A stretch of 64,000 bases of DNA, from positions 62,001 through 126,000 of the forward strand of contig NZ_RYEV01000005.1 of assembly GCF_004138485.1 (NCBI RefSeq), read 5' to 3'. Source of the DNA: Peristeroidobacter soli. Its GTDB lineage: Bacteria; Pseudomonadota; Gammaproteobacteria; Steroidobacterales; Steroidobacteraceae. Position 1 is the first letter of the stretch; every line of letters begins with the position of its first letter. Both the position numbers and the translations under genes were made by a program. The notes beneath the pieces are model-generated. The model saw nothing but the letters and a program-made list of their open reading frames with translations. It did no database searches and was not told where the DNA came from. Positions 1 to 7,974 of the stretch are shown piece after piece.

Positions 1-103
1 CCGCGCGGTAGCCGAGCTTCGCGGCACGCTCCACGAGTTCCTCGGGGAACGAGCTCGATCTCAGGAATGAGAAGTTGCTCAAGGCATACAGCTCGGCGTA
101 CAT
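1..103 (-). CDS. dnaE2: Error-prone DNA polymerase DnaE2 (ImuC), N-terminal fragment
   Basis: The reverse complement from 103 reads [15 protein letters not shown], then a [13 protein letters not shown]-like stretch, and runs off the window edge. This is the N-terminus of the PHP domain of DnaE2/ImuC, the C-family polymerase that performs damage-induced translesion synthesis with ImuA and ImuB. Only 34 codons are visible. The ATG lies one codon after the imuB stop, so the genes are translationally close and form the usual imuA-imuB-dnaE2 cassette. Identity rests on the start motif plus context. Confidence 0.85.
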   Translation of the reverse strand, partial: MYAELYALSNFSFLRSSSFPEELVERAAKLGYRA

Positions 104-106
104 CGT

Positions 107-1702
107 TCATCCGAAGAGTCCGTGCACGAACCACTGATACCGGGTGCTCAGGTCGCGAAAGATCCAGCATTCGATGCCGTCGCGCATGCGCGCTCGATAG
201 TACGCGCGCCTTACGCTGCCGCTTTCCCAGGCTTCGGCCTCGATGGTCTCTGGGCTCGACGCGATTTGAAACTCGCCCGCTTCATACTCTCGCGTGGCGA
301 GCTTTGGTTCACGCAATAGCCAGAATGGCCTGCGAGGTAAGTGCGCGGGAACCTGCGCGGATCTCGATGATTGCAGCGTCGAGCTCACTCGTTGGGCTCG
401 TTCTGGGATGTGATCGGGGCGCACTGAGAGCGCCCGGATCGCGTGTGTGCCAAATCGACTTTGCAACTGTTCGAGCAGCCGTGCCTTGAGCTCCGGTGCG
501 CTGCGTGGATCGGTGCGCGTGGCCGGGTCCATACCGAGCGACCGTGTATGTGGGCTGGCAACGAGCAGCCTCGGGGCATCGACCAGCACTTCACGAATCG
601 GTGCCCGGAGGACGAGTCGGTCCAGATGTTCATGCAGGAGTCCTGCAAGATGATCAGTATCGGCAGTCGCCTGCTGTAATCGTAAGGCGAGTTTCGTTGC
701 GCCCTCACGATGTTTGAGGGTGAGGTCCAACTCGTCTATCGCCCGGTCACTTTCAATGAGGTTGCGTTTCAGACGAGCCAGGGGGCGCTTCAGCATTTTC
801 TCGAGCAGAGACGTCGTTTCAATCTCGAAGTCGAGCACCACTCGATCGCGATAACTTGGCGGTGTGGACCAGCCTCGATGAAGCCAACTTGTTCGACCCA
901 GGGCCTGTTGTAGCTCTCGAACCGGGCCGGCACCGATGCGCCGCGCCAGGTCCTTCCGCGAAAGGCGCATCAGGTCCCCGATAGTGGTGATGCCGAAGCG
1001 AGCGAGTTGCAGCTCGACCGGGAGCGGCCATGCGAGGCTCGCGACAGGTAAGGTGCTGAGCGTATCTGCCAGTTCGCGCGGAAGGCACACGCGTGGCGTC
1101 GTTGAGGCTCGTGCGAGCCACTGAGCACTGCGGGCAGTAGGTGCAAGCGCTAGTTGCAGGCCGGCGTTCAGCGCACCAAGGTCCGACTGAATGCGCTCGA
1201 TGAGCCGGGTGGGGCCGCCGAACAGTCGGAAGCTACCACGCAACTCGAGCAGCACTTCGTTCGGCGGTTGGAGGCTGACGGCCGATGTATATTTCAGGCA
1301 GTCGGTCGCGACTCGCTCGAGCAGCTGTTTCTCCCCTCTCATCCGTCGTGCGACCAAGGTGAGTGAGGCGCACAGTGCGATGGCCGCATTCATGCGATGG
1401 CCGGGGCGCACGCCGTACTGCCATGCTCGTTCATTGCACGCGACAACATGTTTCAATCGGTCCTCTTCGACGACCGCCCACGGTGTCGCGTCAAGCGTAG
1501 CGCGTTGGGCTGGCGATACACCTTGGTACGCCGCTGCAAGTGCCAGGTCCGCGAAATGCAATGCCAGCCACGCTTGCGAGCGGCGCGGAGAGCAGGCCGC
1601 AGAAGTGGGTGAGGGCGACAGCTCGACCGACTTGAGTGCTGACTTGGAAGCGATCGTCTGTGCTGGTACGTCGAACAGCAATAATTGAGCAGCGGTTGCC
1701 AT
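107..1702 (-). CDS. imuB: Y-family polymerase-like protein ImuB
   Basis: This 531-residue protein has the Y-family polymerase fold in degenerate form. The N-terminal segment LALHFADLALAAAY replaces the DxD-containing catalytic strand of DinB, as expected for ImuB, which is catalytically dead and acts as the hub linking ImuA, DnaE2 and the beta clamp. The palm and fingers occupy about residues 45-280, followed by a little-finger-like region and a C-terminal tail carrying aromatic residues. Its ATG overlaps the imuA stop (TAATG), which indicates coupled translation. Length and gene order fit the family. Confidence 0.92.
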   Translation of the reverse strand: MATAAQLLLFDVPAQTIASKSALKSVELSPSPTSAACSPRRSQAWLALHFADLALAAAYQGVSPAQRATLDATPWAVVEEDRLKHVVACNERAWQYGVRPGHRMNAAIALCASLTLVARRMRGEKQLLERVATDCLKYTSAVSLQPPNEVLLELRGSFRLFGGPTRLIERIQSDLGALNAGLQLALAPTARSAQWLARASTTPRVCLPRELADTLSTLPVASLAWPLPVELQLARFGITTIGDLMRLSRKDLARRIGAGPVRELQQALGRTSWLHRGWSTPPSYRDRVVLDFEIETTSLLEKMLKRPLARLKRNLIESDRAIDELDLTLKHREGATKLALRLQQATADTDHLAGLLHEHLDRLVLRAPIREVLVDAPRLLVASPHTRSLGMDPATRTDPRSAPELKARLLEQLQSRFGTHAIRALSVRPDHIPERAQRVSSTLQSSRSAQVPAHLPRRPFWLLREPKLATREYEAGEFQIASSPETIEAEAWESGSVRRAYYRARMRDGIECWIFRDLSTRYQWFVHGLFG

Positions 1703-2346
1703 TACTCACCCGGTGATTGGTCCACGTCGGTTGGAGTAATGCGTACGATGCTCGGCCGACGCCCCTGAATTTTCAGTATCGATAGATCGAGCGCGGGGGC
1801 CTGCGCTCGGAGCGCTATTCTTAACGTTGCCGGCGAGGCGATGCGCGCCTCACTCATCGGCCGAAACAATACGCCAACACCACGGCCGGTCATGGCTGCA
1901 AGCTTGAGCGTGCGCAGCGCTGCAGTCTTCAGGCGTTGAGCCCATGCGACAACCGCAAGACATGCGCCCGAGCGTAGTGCCTGTGTCATGGCCCACTGCA
2001 GATCCGCAGGCCGTGACACTGAACAGACCCAATGATCTTCAGGCACCAAGCGATACTGAGCGAGAGCGACGGCATGCAGTTCGAAGGGTGGCGAGAGCCA
2101 CAGCACAACCTTTCGAACCGGCGGGTCCAAAGGTGACGGTTCCTGTCGCAACAGGCCCAGGAGCAGTCTCAGTTCGCCAACACCATACTCTTCACAAAGC
2201 AGCTCGATGAGCGATGGTGCCGGCCACCCGCCGCCGAGCGCACGATCGAGCTCTTCGTAACCCGTGGGGACGCAGCTCGATTGAACCGACGCAAGCGACT
2301 GCGCACGCCAGAGCAGCGGAATATCCGTGAGCGTGACCCTGTTCAT
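1702..2346 (-). CDS. imuA: Translesion synthesis-associated protein ImuA
   Basis: A 214-residue RecA/SulA-like protein. Residues 27-70 contain the family pattern GYEELDRALGGGWP, then a degenerate P-loop (CEEYGVGELRL lacks the GKT of RecA). ImuA interacts with RecA and ImuB during induced mutagenesis. The gene lies between the small cysteine protein (4-bp gap) and imuB (1-bp overlap), so all appear to be one transcript leading into dnaE2. Induction by the SOS response is expected from the family and is consistent with the candidate LexA site upstream. Confidence 0.88.
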   Translation of the reverse strand: MNRVTLTDIPLLWRAQSLASVQSSCVPTGYEELDRALGGGWPAPSLIELLCEEYGVGELRLLLGLLRQEPSPLDPPVRKVVLWLSPPFELHAVALAQYRLVPEDHWVCSVSRPADLQWAMTQALRSGACLAVVAWAQRLKTAALRTLKLAAMTGRGVGVLFRPMSEARIASPATLRIALRAQAPALDLSILKIQGRRPSIVRITPTDVDQSPGE

Positions 2347-2349
2347 TGA

Positions 2350-2607
2350 TCAACCGCGCTCCCGCCGCCGTCCATTGATCCTCGACCACGCTTGGATGGA
2401 CGGACTGTTGCTTGCGGGTCTCCGGACTGTCGGCCGATCCTCAAACGCGCGCGTTAGTGCGACTGGGTCGAGGCAGACGACTGTGCAGTTGGCACAATGG
2501 AACAGCTGGAGGACTGCACTCGAGCCGCTCGGCGGGTCCGCCATGACCGGCTGGAATACGGTGCCGTTGCAGATTGGGCAGCAGATGTGGTCGGGCCGGT
2601 CCGGCAT
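2350..2607 (-). CDS. Small cysteine-rich protein heading the imu operon
   Basis: An 85-residue protein with CPIC at residues 10-13 and a second HCANC group at 37-41 (plus C45), spaced like a small zinc ribbon. It ends 4 bp before imuA, on the same strand, and starts 14 bp from a LexA-like palindrome, so it is probably the first gene of the SOS mutagenesis operon. I do not recognise a named family. A zinc-dependent nucleic-acid or protein contact is a guess from the cysteines. Coding status is supported by the spacing and the paired cysteines rather than by homology. Confidence 0.55.
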   Translation of the reverse strand: MPDRPDHICCPICNGTVFQPVMADPPSGSSAVLQLFHCANCTVVCLDPVALTRAFEDRPTVRRPASNSPSIQAWSRINGRRRERG

Positions 2608-2620
2608 GGCGAATCAATGG

Positions 2621-2636
2621 CTGTACGGATGTACAT
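2621..2636 (-). promoter_or_regulatory. Candidate LexA (SOS) box upstream of the imu operon
   Basis: CTGTACGGATGTACAT matches the CTGT-N8-ACAG LexA consensus with one mismatch. It sits 14 bp upstream of the first imu-operon gene, where repressor would block transcription. LexA specificity in this organism is not known, so this is an inference from the palindrome and the operon it precedes. Confidence 0.45.
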
Positions 2637-2808
2637 ATCCTAGATCGCTTTGGCGGGCGGTGGAAGAAGTCAGACCGGCAAATTCGACCGTCTGACCCCT
2701 CCTGCATGGCTAACAGACTGATCGCCCGTCGAATAAATTTTCTCGTTGGGAGCGTGAAGACACGCTTGGCGAAGTGTTGGCCTCGTCTCGGAGTAGCAAA
2801 CAGGTATA

Positions 2809-2832
2809 CTGTACATAATCCCAGGTTAACCT
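2809..2832 (+). promoter_or_regulatory. CTGT-N8-CCAG sequence and AGGTTAACCT palindrome before the VRR-NUC gene
   Basis: A second CTGTAC-containing sequence (CTGTACATAATCCCAG, 2809-2824) overlaps a perfect 10-bp palindrome AGGTTAACCT (2823-2832), about 30-50 bp upstream of the VRR-NUC start codon. One half-site matches LexA and the other is off by one base. It could be an SOS operator shared in style with the imu site, but the evidence is only sequence similarity. Confidence 0.3.
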
Positions 2833-2860
2833 ATGATCATGAGTGGCTCCGCGCTACCCG

Positions 2861-3461
2861 ATGCCTTCTATTATCTCCGCCCGCCGCGTCGAAACAATAG
2901 TGCAGGCACACTTGTCGAGTGCCGACACGCCGGTGTACTACGTCGAGAATAGCCTGATCTGCTCAATGTTCGGCTTGCTGTGTTAGGAAGCTATCTTCCA
3001 CCCCATTTCGGGGTGCATTTTTTCATCCGTTTCAGTCGGGCCCAGCCGATCTTGGCTGCAGTGACTTCGTAGGGCGACGACGTTCTGTATTCGACGCATA
3101 TCTGCAGTGGCTCGAATCGGAGGAGCACGCCCAAGTCATTCTGCGAACCTTTGTGGAGAAGCACGGAACCAGTGCACCGTTCGTGCATTGGTCTGCCCTC
3201 GAGGAATCCACGTTGCAGCTCGCACTTGCCTGCATCCCCGTCGAGCATCTGAAGTTGTCCTTCGCCAGGCTGCTCGACGACTTGGGCGCGAACAGCACCG
3301 GTTTTCCCGATTTGGTTCAGTTCTTCGTTGCTGCCCGCACGTACAAGTTCATTGAGGTAAAGGGGCCGGGCGATCGCGTACGGGACAACCAGCGTCGATG
3401 GTTGCAATTCTGCGCTCGGCATCGGCTGCCCGTGGAAGTCTGTCACGTCAGTTGGGCTTGA
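2861..3461 (+). pseudogene. VRR-NUC domain nuclease, broken by a stop and a frameshift
   Basis: Reading from ATG 2861 gives a good VRR-NUC N-terminus (YYVENSLICSMFGLLC) that meets TAG at 2984-2986 exactly where the family has tryptophan (LLCWEAIF). After the stop the frame continues EAIFHPISG, then needs one base removed near 3014 to restore the family motif GAFFHPFQSGPADL. The rest, including the nuclease signature TGFPDLVQFF and KFIEVKGPGDRVRDNQ, is intact to TGA 3459-3461. VRR-NUC proteins are PD-(D/E)xK nucleases related to FAN1. Two independent lesions make this a pseudogene unless one is a sequencing error. A separately translated C-terminal piece from ATG 3153 is possible but has no evident start signal. 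Confidence 0.85.
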
Positions 3462-3541
3462 ATGGCGCGCGATGTCCTTGGCGGTTGTCACCAGTCCCAG
3501 GCATGGCATGATGCCTCCAGGTTTGTGACTTAGGTGATCTC

Positions 3542-4507
3542 ATGTGTTACGCAGCCCTCGTTTCTGCGGACTTGCGTCGATTAGAACGCGAGCTGGGCGC
3601 GCGCATCGAATTTGCCGCTTTTCAGCGGGCCTATGAGGCACGCCTTGTCGAGCCCAAGGCGTTCAGAATTCCGATTGCGCTCGACCGGCAGTTTCTAGGA
3701 ATGACTGATTCGGCGGCAGCGCCCATCGTCGAAGCCATCGAGAAATTCCGCAAGCAGCATACGACGGAATGGGAAGCGGAAATCTTCGAGCAGCGCCGGC
3801 GCCATGCGGACGCCGAGCGTAAACTTGCGCAGAATGTGACCAAGTCGGCGCAGAAGGATTTCCAGGTTTCAACCGATAAGATCGAGCAACGGTTGAAGTG
3901 GCTCAAAGACTTTCGCGATGCCGAGACGAGCGAAGAAGATATCGTGATGTACCCGATGCACTATGGCCCGCTCGTGACCGAGGTAGATGGAGAGCGGAGA
4001 GTCACGCCCATGCGTTACCACTGTAGATTGCCGGGACATGCGCCAGACATGGACAAGCGATTGATGGGAAATTACAACGCGCGCATCGATTCCCTGGAAG
4101 ATTGGTGGCGACCTATCTTCGGAAAGAATCACGGGCTGCTCGTACTGGACGGATTTCGGGAGAACGTCAAGGTTCATGATATGCAAGGGCGTGAACTCAA
4201 GGAGGGGGAGCGACCCGAGAACGTTGTACTCCAGTTCAACCCGAAGGACGAGACTCCGATGCTCGTGCCCTGCATCTGGGCCCGCTGGGAGAGAGGAGGG
4301 GAAGTACTAAATTCGATGGCCCTCATCACGGACGACCCGCCCGTCGAGGTTGCTCAGGCGGGTCACAACCGGTGCCCGATCAATCTGACGCATGACTCAG
4401 CGCTTGCCTGGCTGGCACCCAAAGGCCGCAGTTCGGCCGAGTTGTTTGAGATCCTCGCTCAGCGGCATCGCCCTTATTATGAGCATCGAGTTGCTGAGGC
4501 TGCTTGA
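3542..4507 (+). CDS. SRAP-family protein (YedK/HMCES-like), SOS-associated
   Basis: This 321-residue SRAP protein forms covalent DNA-protein crosslinks with abasic sites in single-stranded DNA. The catalytic Cys2 follows Met1 (MCYA). The other active-site positions are visible as N179 in NYNAR, E207 in DGFREN and H275 in GHNRCPI. Residues 62-125 form a long charged, helical insertion that makes the protein longer than E. coli YedK (about 220 residues), so this is the larger SRAP subtype. It lies just downstream of the broken VRR-NUC gene and near the imu operon, consistent with a DNA-damage cluster. Confidence 0.88.
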   Translation: MCYAALVSADLRRLERELGARIEFAAFQRAYEARLVEPKAFRIPIALDRQFLGMTDSAAAPIVEAIEKFRKQHTTEWEAEIFEQRRRHADAERKLAQNVTKSAQKDFQVSTDKIEQRLKWLKDFRDAETSEEDIVMYPMHYGPLVTEVDGERRVTPMRYHCRLPGHAPDMDKRLMGNYNARIDSLEDWWRPIFGKNHGLLVLDGFRENVKVHDMQGRELKEGERPENVVLQFNPKDETPMLVPCIWARWERGGEVLNSMALITDDPPVEVAQAGHNRCPINLTHDSALAWLAPKGRSSAELFEILAQRHRPYYEHRVAEAA

Positions 4508-4558
4508 GCGAGCAGGTTTCGGCGTCTGTCTGCGCTCCTGTAAAATGTCAGTTTCCGA

Positions 4559-4576
4559 CTGCGGTTTAATCCGCAG
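4559..4576. terminator. Hairpin after the SRAP gene
   Basis: CTGCGG-TTTAAT-CCGCAG is a perfect 6-bp stem with a 6-nt loop, about 50 bp past the SRAP stop and before the convergent membrane gene. No T-run follows, so termination is only suggested by position. Confidence 0.35.
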
Positions 4577-4635
4577 CCGAAAGAGGATGTCGCTTCATAA
4601 TGGAATGGCAGGATCGCGAACCGCACTCGATGTCT

Positions 4636-5046
4636 TTAGTCGGTGTGCGGCTCCGCATGTTTCTTCTCTGTGCTGAATCGCAGGCCTTCGATGACCTCCG
4701 CAATGAGTTGCGCATAGCGCTGCTGCTTCACGGCAGCCGGTATCGGGGCTTGTTTGATGAGCTTGATGGCAACGTCAATCTGCTCATTGCCGACCGTCTC
4801 GTCCCTCACTGCGGAGAGAATGGTGCGAACGTTCATCACAACGATACCCAGGACGGGCCAGCTCCAAAACGGCAATTGAGTTAGGTTCAGATAGGTGAGC
4901 GTTTTCAGTGCAGGTTCGAAGATGAGCATGAGAGCATGCACTGCTAGCCCCATCGAGACGCCAAGACCCGTGCGCGTGGGGGAGTTCGCCAGCAATAGAT
5001 CGAGCGTCTTGTCGATAAGCTGCGTCCAGCGGTCGAGGGGGTTCAT
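4636..5046 (-). CDS. Small membrane protein of unknown function
   Basis: A 136-residue protein with hydrophobic segments at about residues 28-46 and 58-75, followed by a charged, helical C-terminal half. I recognise no family. Its start overlaps the stop of the upstream DUF4880-like gene by 4 bp (ATGA), so the two are almost certainly co-translated and may act together at the membrane. Confidence 0.6.
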   Translation of the reverse strand: MNPLDRWTQLIDKTLDLLLANSPTRTGLGVSMGLAVHALMLIFEPALKTLTYLNLTQLPFWSWPVLGIVVMNVRTILSAVRDETVGNEQIDVAIKLIKQAPIPAAVKQQRYAQLIAEVIEGLRFSTEKKHAEPHTD

Positions 5047-5684
5047 TCGGTGACAGCTCCTACGGCAAGCGTCTCAGACGCATCCGGCGGTGCAGGCTCG
5101 AATGCGGGACGACGTCTGCCATTGAAATCGTCGAAGTCGATGTGATCGGACTGCTCTACGAGAAACCGAATGAGTGTTCGGGCTTCAGAATCAGTACGGC
5201 CGAAGAAGCCGCGGGACACGCGGTAGCCAACCACAACTTCTTTGAGCACCACGAGGAGAAAGAAAGCGGCCGCGAAAGTGGCGGCGGATATCATGGCAAC
5301 AAGTCCAAGCCAGGTACCTGCGAATAGCGCGAGCGAGACACTACCGAGCACTACCTTTGTCAGGCGATTGTGCTTGCGGAAGTGTGCGAAGTACGTCGAG
5401 CTGAGCGCGATGCCGCTTAAGTGCGACTCAATCGTTCTGCGAAGGGCGGCTGGCGAGGCTGGGGACGCCGTCGCAGCCAAACTGTCGTCCGCATGCTCTC
5501 GCAGAAGTTGATCAAGGCTAACGAGCTCAAGCATCTCTCGTACGTGTGCGGGACTTTGTTTGAGCCATCGCACATACGCAGCTTGCTCTTTAGGCGAAAT
5601 GCCTTCCCCAAGCTTGACGAACCAAGCCTGAGCGCTTCCGTCTTGCGAGCTGCCTTCAGAAGGTTTGGTGCGCTGCCCTCCCAT
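5043..5684 (-). CDS. FecR N-terminal (DUF4880)-like domain with membrane helices
   Basis: Residues 16-65 (from the ATG at 5684) resemble the DUF4880 domain that opens FecR anti-sigma factors (AQAWFVKLGEGISP, then SPAHVREMLEL). The usual periplasmic FecR domain is absent. Two adjacent hydrophobic stretches follow (about residues 105-150), then a cytoplasmic tail. No sigma gene is adjacent. The family fold suggests contact with an ECF sigma factor, but function is unknown. An in-frame GTG at 5747 would add 21 residues; I prefer the internal ATG because the domain begins just after it. Confidence 0.6.
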   Translation of the reverse strand: MGGQRTKPSEGSSQDGSAQAWFVKLGEGISPKEQAAYVRWLKQSPAHVREMLELVSLDQLLREHADDSLAATASPASPAALRRTIESHLSGIALSSTYFAHFRKHNRLTKVVLGSVSLALFAGTWLGLVAMISAATFAAAFFLLVVLKEVVVGYRVSRGFFGRTDSEARTLIRFLVEQSDHIDFDDFNGRRRPAFEPAPPDASETLAVGAVTE

Positions 5685-5747
5685 ATTGCGGAAGACCGGT
5701 CGAGGGCACGGAGTGATCCGCCATTCGCGCGCAAAGCGGCAATGCAC

Positions 5748-6146
5748 ACGACGAGATACAAAACGTGTTCGCTTGATTTACTCGCAAATTTGGTGATCTG
5801 AGTGAAATTCCATGGACATTCTTGGTTTCTTTGCGAGTCCACGTCGACAGGAATTTTACATTCAGCGTTCCAGCTGGAGTCTCTGTCTCCACCGCTCCGG
5901 CTCGGTTCCCCATAGATCGTCGACAGCCTTGTCCATCGCCTTCATGAAAAGCGCACCAGACTGGGCGCGCACGCGAGTAGCTAAGTGGCAGTGTTGATCT
6001 GACCGGACAGGGCTGTGATCTTATGTCCGCTTCTGGCCCGAAAGCGGACATGGGCTGCCTGCGGGCGTGGATTTGATGGGCCTTCCTCGCGGTGGTTATA
6101 TGCAGACTGGCGCCAAGCGGTGGCTCATCGTTCCTATCCGGGACCA
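5748..6146. other. Intergenic stretch with a palindromic repeat core
   Basis: About 400 bp without a convincing gene separate the DUF4880-like gene from the FlhC-like gene. The only structure I see is a 10-bp inverted repeat at 6023-6051 (listed separately). Open frames through here are short and show no protein-like conservation. Confidence 0.5.
6023..6051. repeat. Palindrome of the MSAFGPKADI-type interspersed repeat
   Basis: ATGTCCGCTT and AAGCGGACAT form a perfect 10-bp inverted repeat around a 9-nt loop. On the minus strand the surrounding frame reads MSAFGPEADIRS, which I recognise as the peptide often found in spurious ORFs of proteobacterial genomes that carry this dispersed repeat. 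The match is from memory. It is probably a repeat relic and not a gene. Confidence 0.5.
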
Positions 6147-6746
6147 TCAAGTGTCGTCTCGCGTTCCAAGAACATTTCGTTGTTTGCTCCACGAACCAGC
6201 GCGTTGGTCCGAACGGGCACAAAAGGGACATTCCAACCGTCCGTACGAGAGCCGATCCGAAAGAATCAAGCCGCCGCACAAACGGCAACCGGCGAGCTCG
6301 ATCTGCTCACCGCGCGCAAGTTCGTTGAGTACGAGCATTCCATGTTCGATTGTCAGCTTGGCCGCTGGTACGTCATGCTGAAACCACTCAAAGGCATCGC
6401 AAAGCAGATCTCCGCGCTCCACGCTCGGGAGCATGCGCTCGGGTTCGACCAGAACGTGGTTCGGTAGCACATGCACCGATTTGCAGATCGCCGCAAAGAT
6501 CGCTGACTCCAATCGAAAGCGGGCGGAGTGCATGATCGTCTCCAAACTAAACGGTGAAACACCTCGGTGTCTGATCAGCTGTTCGCGGTGGCCGGGTGCG
6601 TAGCTCTTGTACAGTGCGCGAATTCGATGATCTGAGAGGCGCGTCCAGGATGAGATTGTTCGAGTGCGGGCTTCGTGCTTGATGAGCCGCCACGCCAAGT
6701 CGAGGCGCTGACGATCCTTCATGTAGCGATCATCGGTAATGCGCAT
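6147..6746 (-). CDS. FlhC-like transcriptional regulator
   Basis: A 199-residue protein with the FlhC layout. The N-terminal helical segment (MKDRQRLDLAWRLIKHEART) leads into a DNA-binding motif (TRLSDHRIRALYKSY), and a C-terminal zinc site has CRLCGG (C154, C157) and CPFC (C173, C176), matching the CxxC-CxxC of FlhC. In conjugative elements such relatives (SetC of SXT, AcaC of IncC, BisC of ICEclc) switch on transfer genes together with an FlhD-type partner. The partner candidate lies 480 bp upstream, with an AlpA-like gene in between. The start at 6746 is chosen because homology begins there; ATG 6722 is the alternative. Confidence 0.7.
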   Translation of the reverse strand: MRITDDRYMKDRQRLDLAWRLIKHEARTRTISSWTRLSDHRIRALYKSYAPGHREQLIRHRGVSPFSLETIMHSARFRLESAIFAAICKSVHVLPNHVLVEPERMLPSVERGDLLCDAFEWFQHDVPAAKLTIEHGMLVLNELARGEQIELAGCRLCGGLILSDRLSYGRLECPFCARSDQRAGSWSKQRNVLGTRDDT

Positions 6747-6777
6747 AGTTGGGTGATCCTCGATCTGTCCAGGTTGG

Positions 6778-6954
6778 TCAGCGACCCGGCTCGTCGCTTG
6801 CGCCATCCGCCAGCCACCGTTCGATGTCGGACCTTCGCCAGCCTTTGGAGGAGTGCTGCTTGGGAAACGTGCCGGCACGCATACGTCGATAGATCGTGCA
6901 GCGATGACAGCGAGTGATTCGGACGACATCTTTGGTCCGCAAAATCTGGTCCAT
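6778..6954 (-). CDS. AlpA-family helix-turn-helix protein
   Basis: A 58-residue MerR/excisionase-like winged-helix protein. MDQILRTKDVVRITRCHRCT fits the first helices and KGWRRSDIERWLAD fits the conserved wing. AlpA proteins act as excisionases or transcription activators in integrative elements. It lies 31 bp before the FlhC-like gene on the same strand, probably in the same transcript. A longer frame reaches 7128, but the conserved domain begins at the chosen ATG, which is preceded by a weak GGA-type ribosome site. Confidence 0.75.
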   Translation of the reverse strand: MDQILRTKDVVRITRCHRCTIYRRMRAGTFPKQHSSKGWRRSDIERWLADGASDEPGR

Positions 6955-7225
6955 ATGAGGTTCCTGCTCCCGCTTGAGCATGGATCTGCTGGGCGCCAGA
7001 GGAGGTGGATTGGCTGCGGCATCCGCACTCAATGTCGTTGCACCCAGTGGTAACGAGAATTGCCGATCGGCGCCATCGTGGGCGGATTTGTTCGGTCGGC
7101 GACGGCTCGGCTGGCGACGCAAGCGCATACGGGTGCAACGGATTTCGACTGATTCCGACTGTGCAGCGGCGTAGTGGGCGCAGCAAGGCGGCGTTCGTGC
7201 CGGGCTTAGTCAAAAAGGCGGGCTA

Positions 7226-7834
7226 CTACGGTTCTTGATCTTGGGCGAGCAGATCCCAGAGGAAGAACTGCAGGCCGTGTGCGGTTACTGGTGCAACCCG
7301 CGCATACTCCGAAGATCTCGCGACGTAAATCAATCGATGCCACACGTCCGGCCGGTCGTGCCATCGTGGTCTCACCTGACCTCTATGAACCTCGCACGTC
7401 GCGATCTGCAGCAAGTCTGGAAGTGAGAGGCGGGCAATAGTCGCGGCGGTCTGGGCTGTAGCGCCCAAAGCCAGTCGCGCCGCAATCGCATCATTGCGAG
7501 CAAGGTGCCAGGCGAGGAAACACGCGGCGCGCGCCAGGTTCTCTAGCCGCGTTTGCAGCGGATCGGTCGCGACTGGCAGCACGGCCCGAGTCATCGCCAC
7601 CCGATCATCTTCGGAGATCTGCCATCGGGTGGGATCGTTGAAGGCGATATCCAGCAGCAGGAACGGGCAGTGGGCGATCTGCGCGAGCAATGGCGCATCT
7701 ACGTCATGTAGCTCGCTCCCAAGAGCATGCCATTCGGGCCAAGCCGCATCCGCCGCGTCGGAGTTCGCCACGTCCACGAGCAGCGCTAGCATTTCGGAGT
7801 TGATGCCATATATCGGTGCGAATGGCTCCGACAC
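7226..7834 (-). CDS. FlhD/DUF2857 (BisD)-like regulator
   Basis: A 202-residue protein. Residues 105-165 follow the FlhD pattern of helices: ARAACFLAWHLARNDAIAAR, a LALG element, then ARLSLPDLLQIATCE, comparable to the YLLLAQRL and LTLPQMVKLAET segments of FlhD. The N-terminal 90 residues are an extension. Start is GTG 7834 with GAGG 9 nt upstream. Together with the FlhC-like gene downstream it probably forms a heteromeric transfer activator of the BisDC/SetCD type. Similarity is weak and is judged by eye. Confidence 0.55.
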   Translation of the reverse strand: MSEPFAPIYGINSEMLALLVDVANSDAADAAWPEWHALGSELHDVDAPLLAQIAHCPFLLLDIAFNDPTRWQISEDDRVAMTRAVLPVATDPLQTRLENLARAACFLAWHLARNDAIAARLALGATAQTAATIARLSLPDLLQIATCEVHRGQVRPRWHDRPDVWHRLIYVARSSEYARVAPVTAHGLQFFLWDLLAQDQEP

Positions 7835-7974
7835 TGCAACATCCTCTTCTCAATAGCCCACTACAGCGTGCGTTCTGGACGCGGTTCGGCATGTCGGGCT
7901 CCACACTTTGGCTCTGCCGTCCGGGATCCGCTTGGCCGGCCGATCTTTGCCTCTGTCAGCGGGCGAGATGATTG

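Noticed and set aside
5656-6288. 210-codon minus-strand gene
   Set aside because: It runs through the dispersed-repeat palindrome and the 3' end of the FlhC-like gene in another frame; only the repeat peptide is recognisable.
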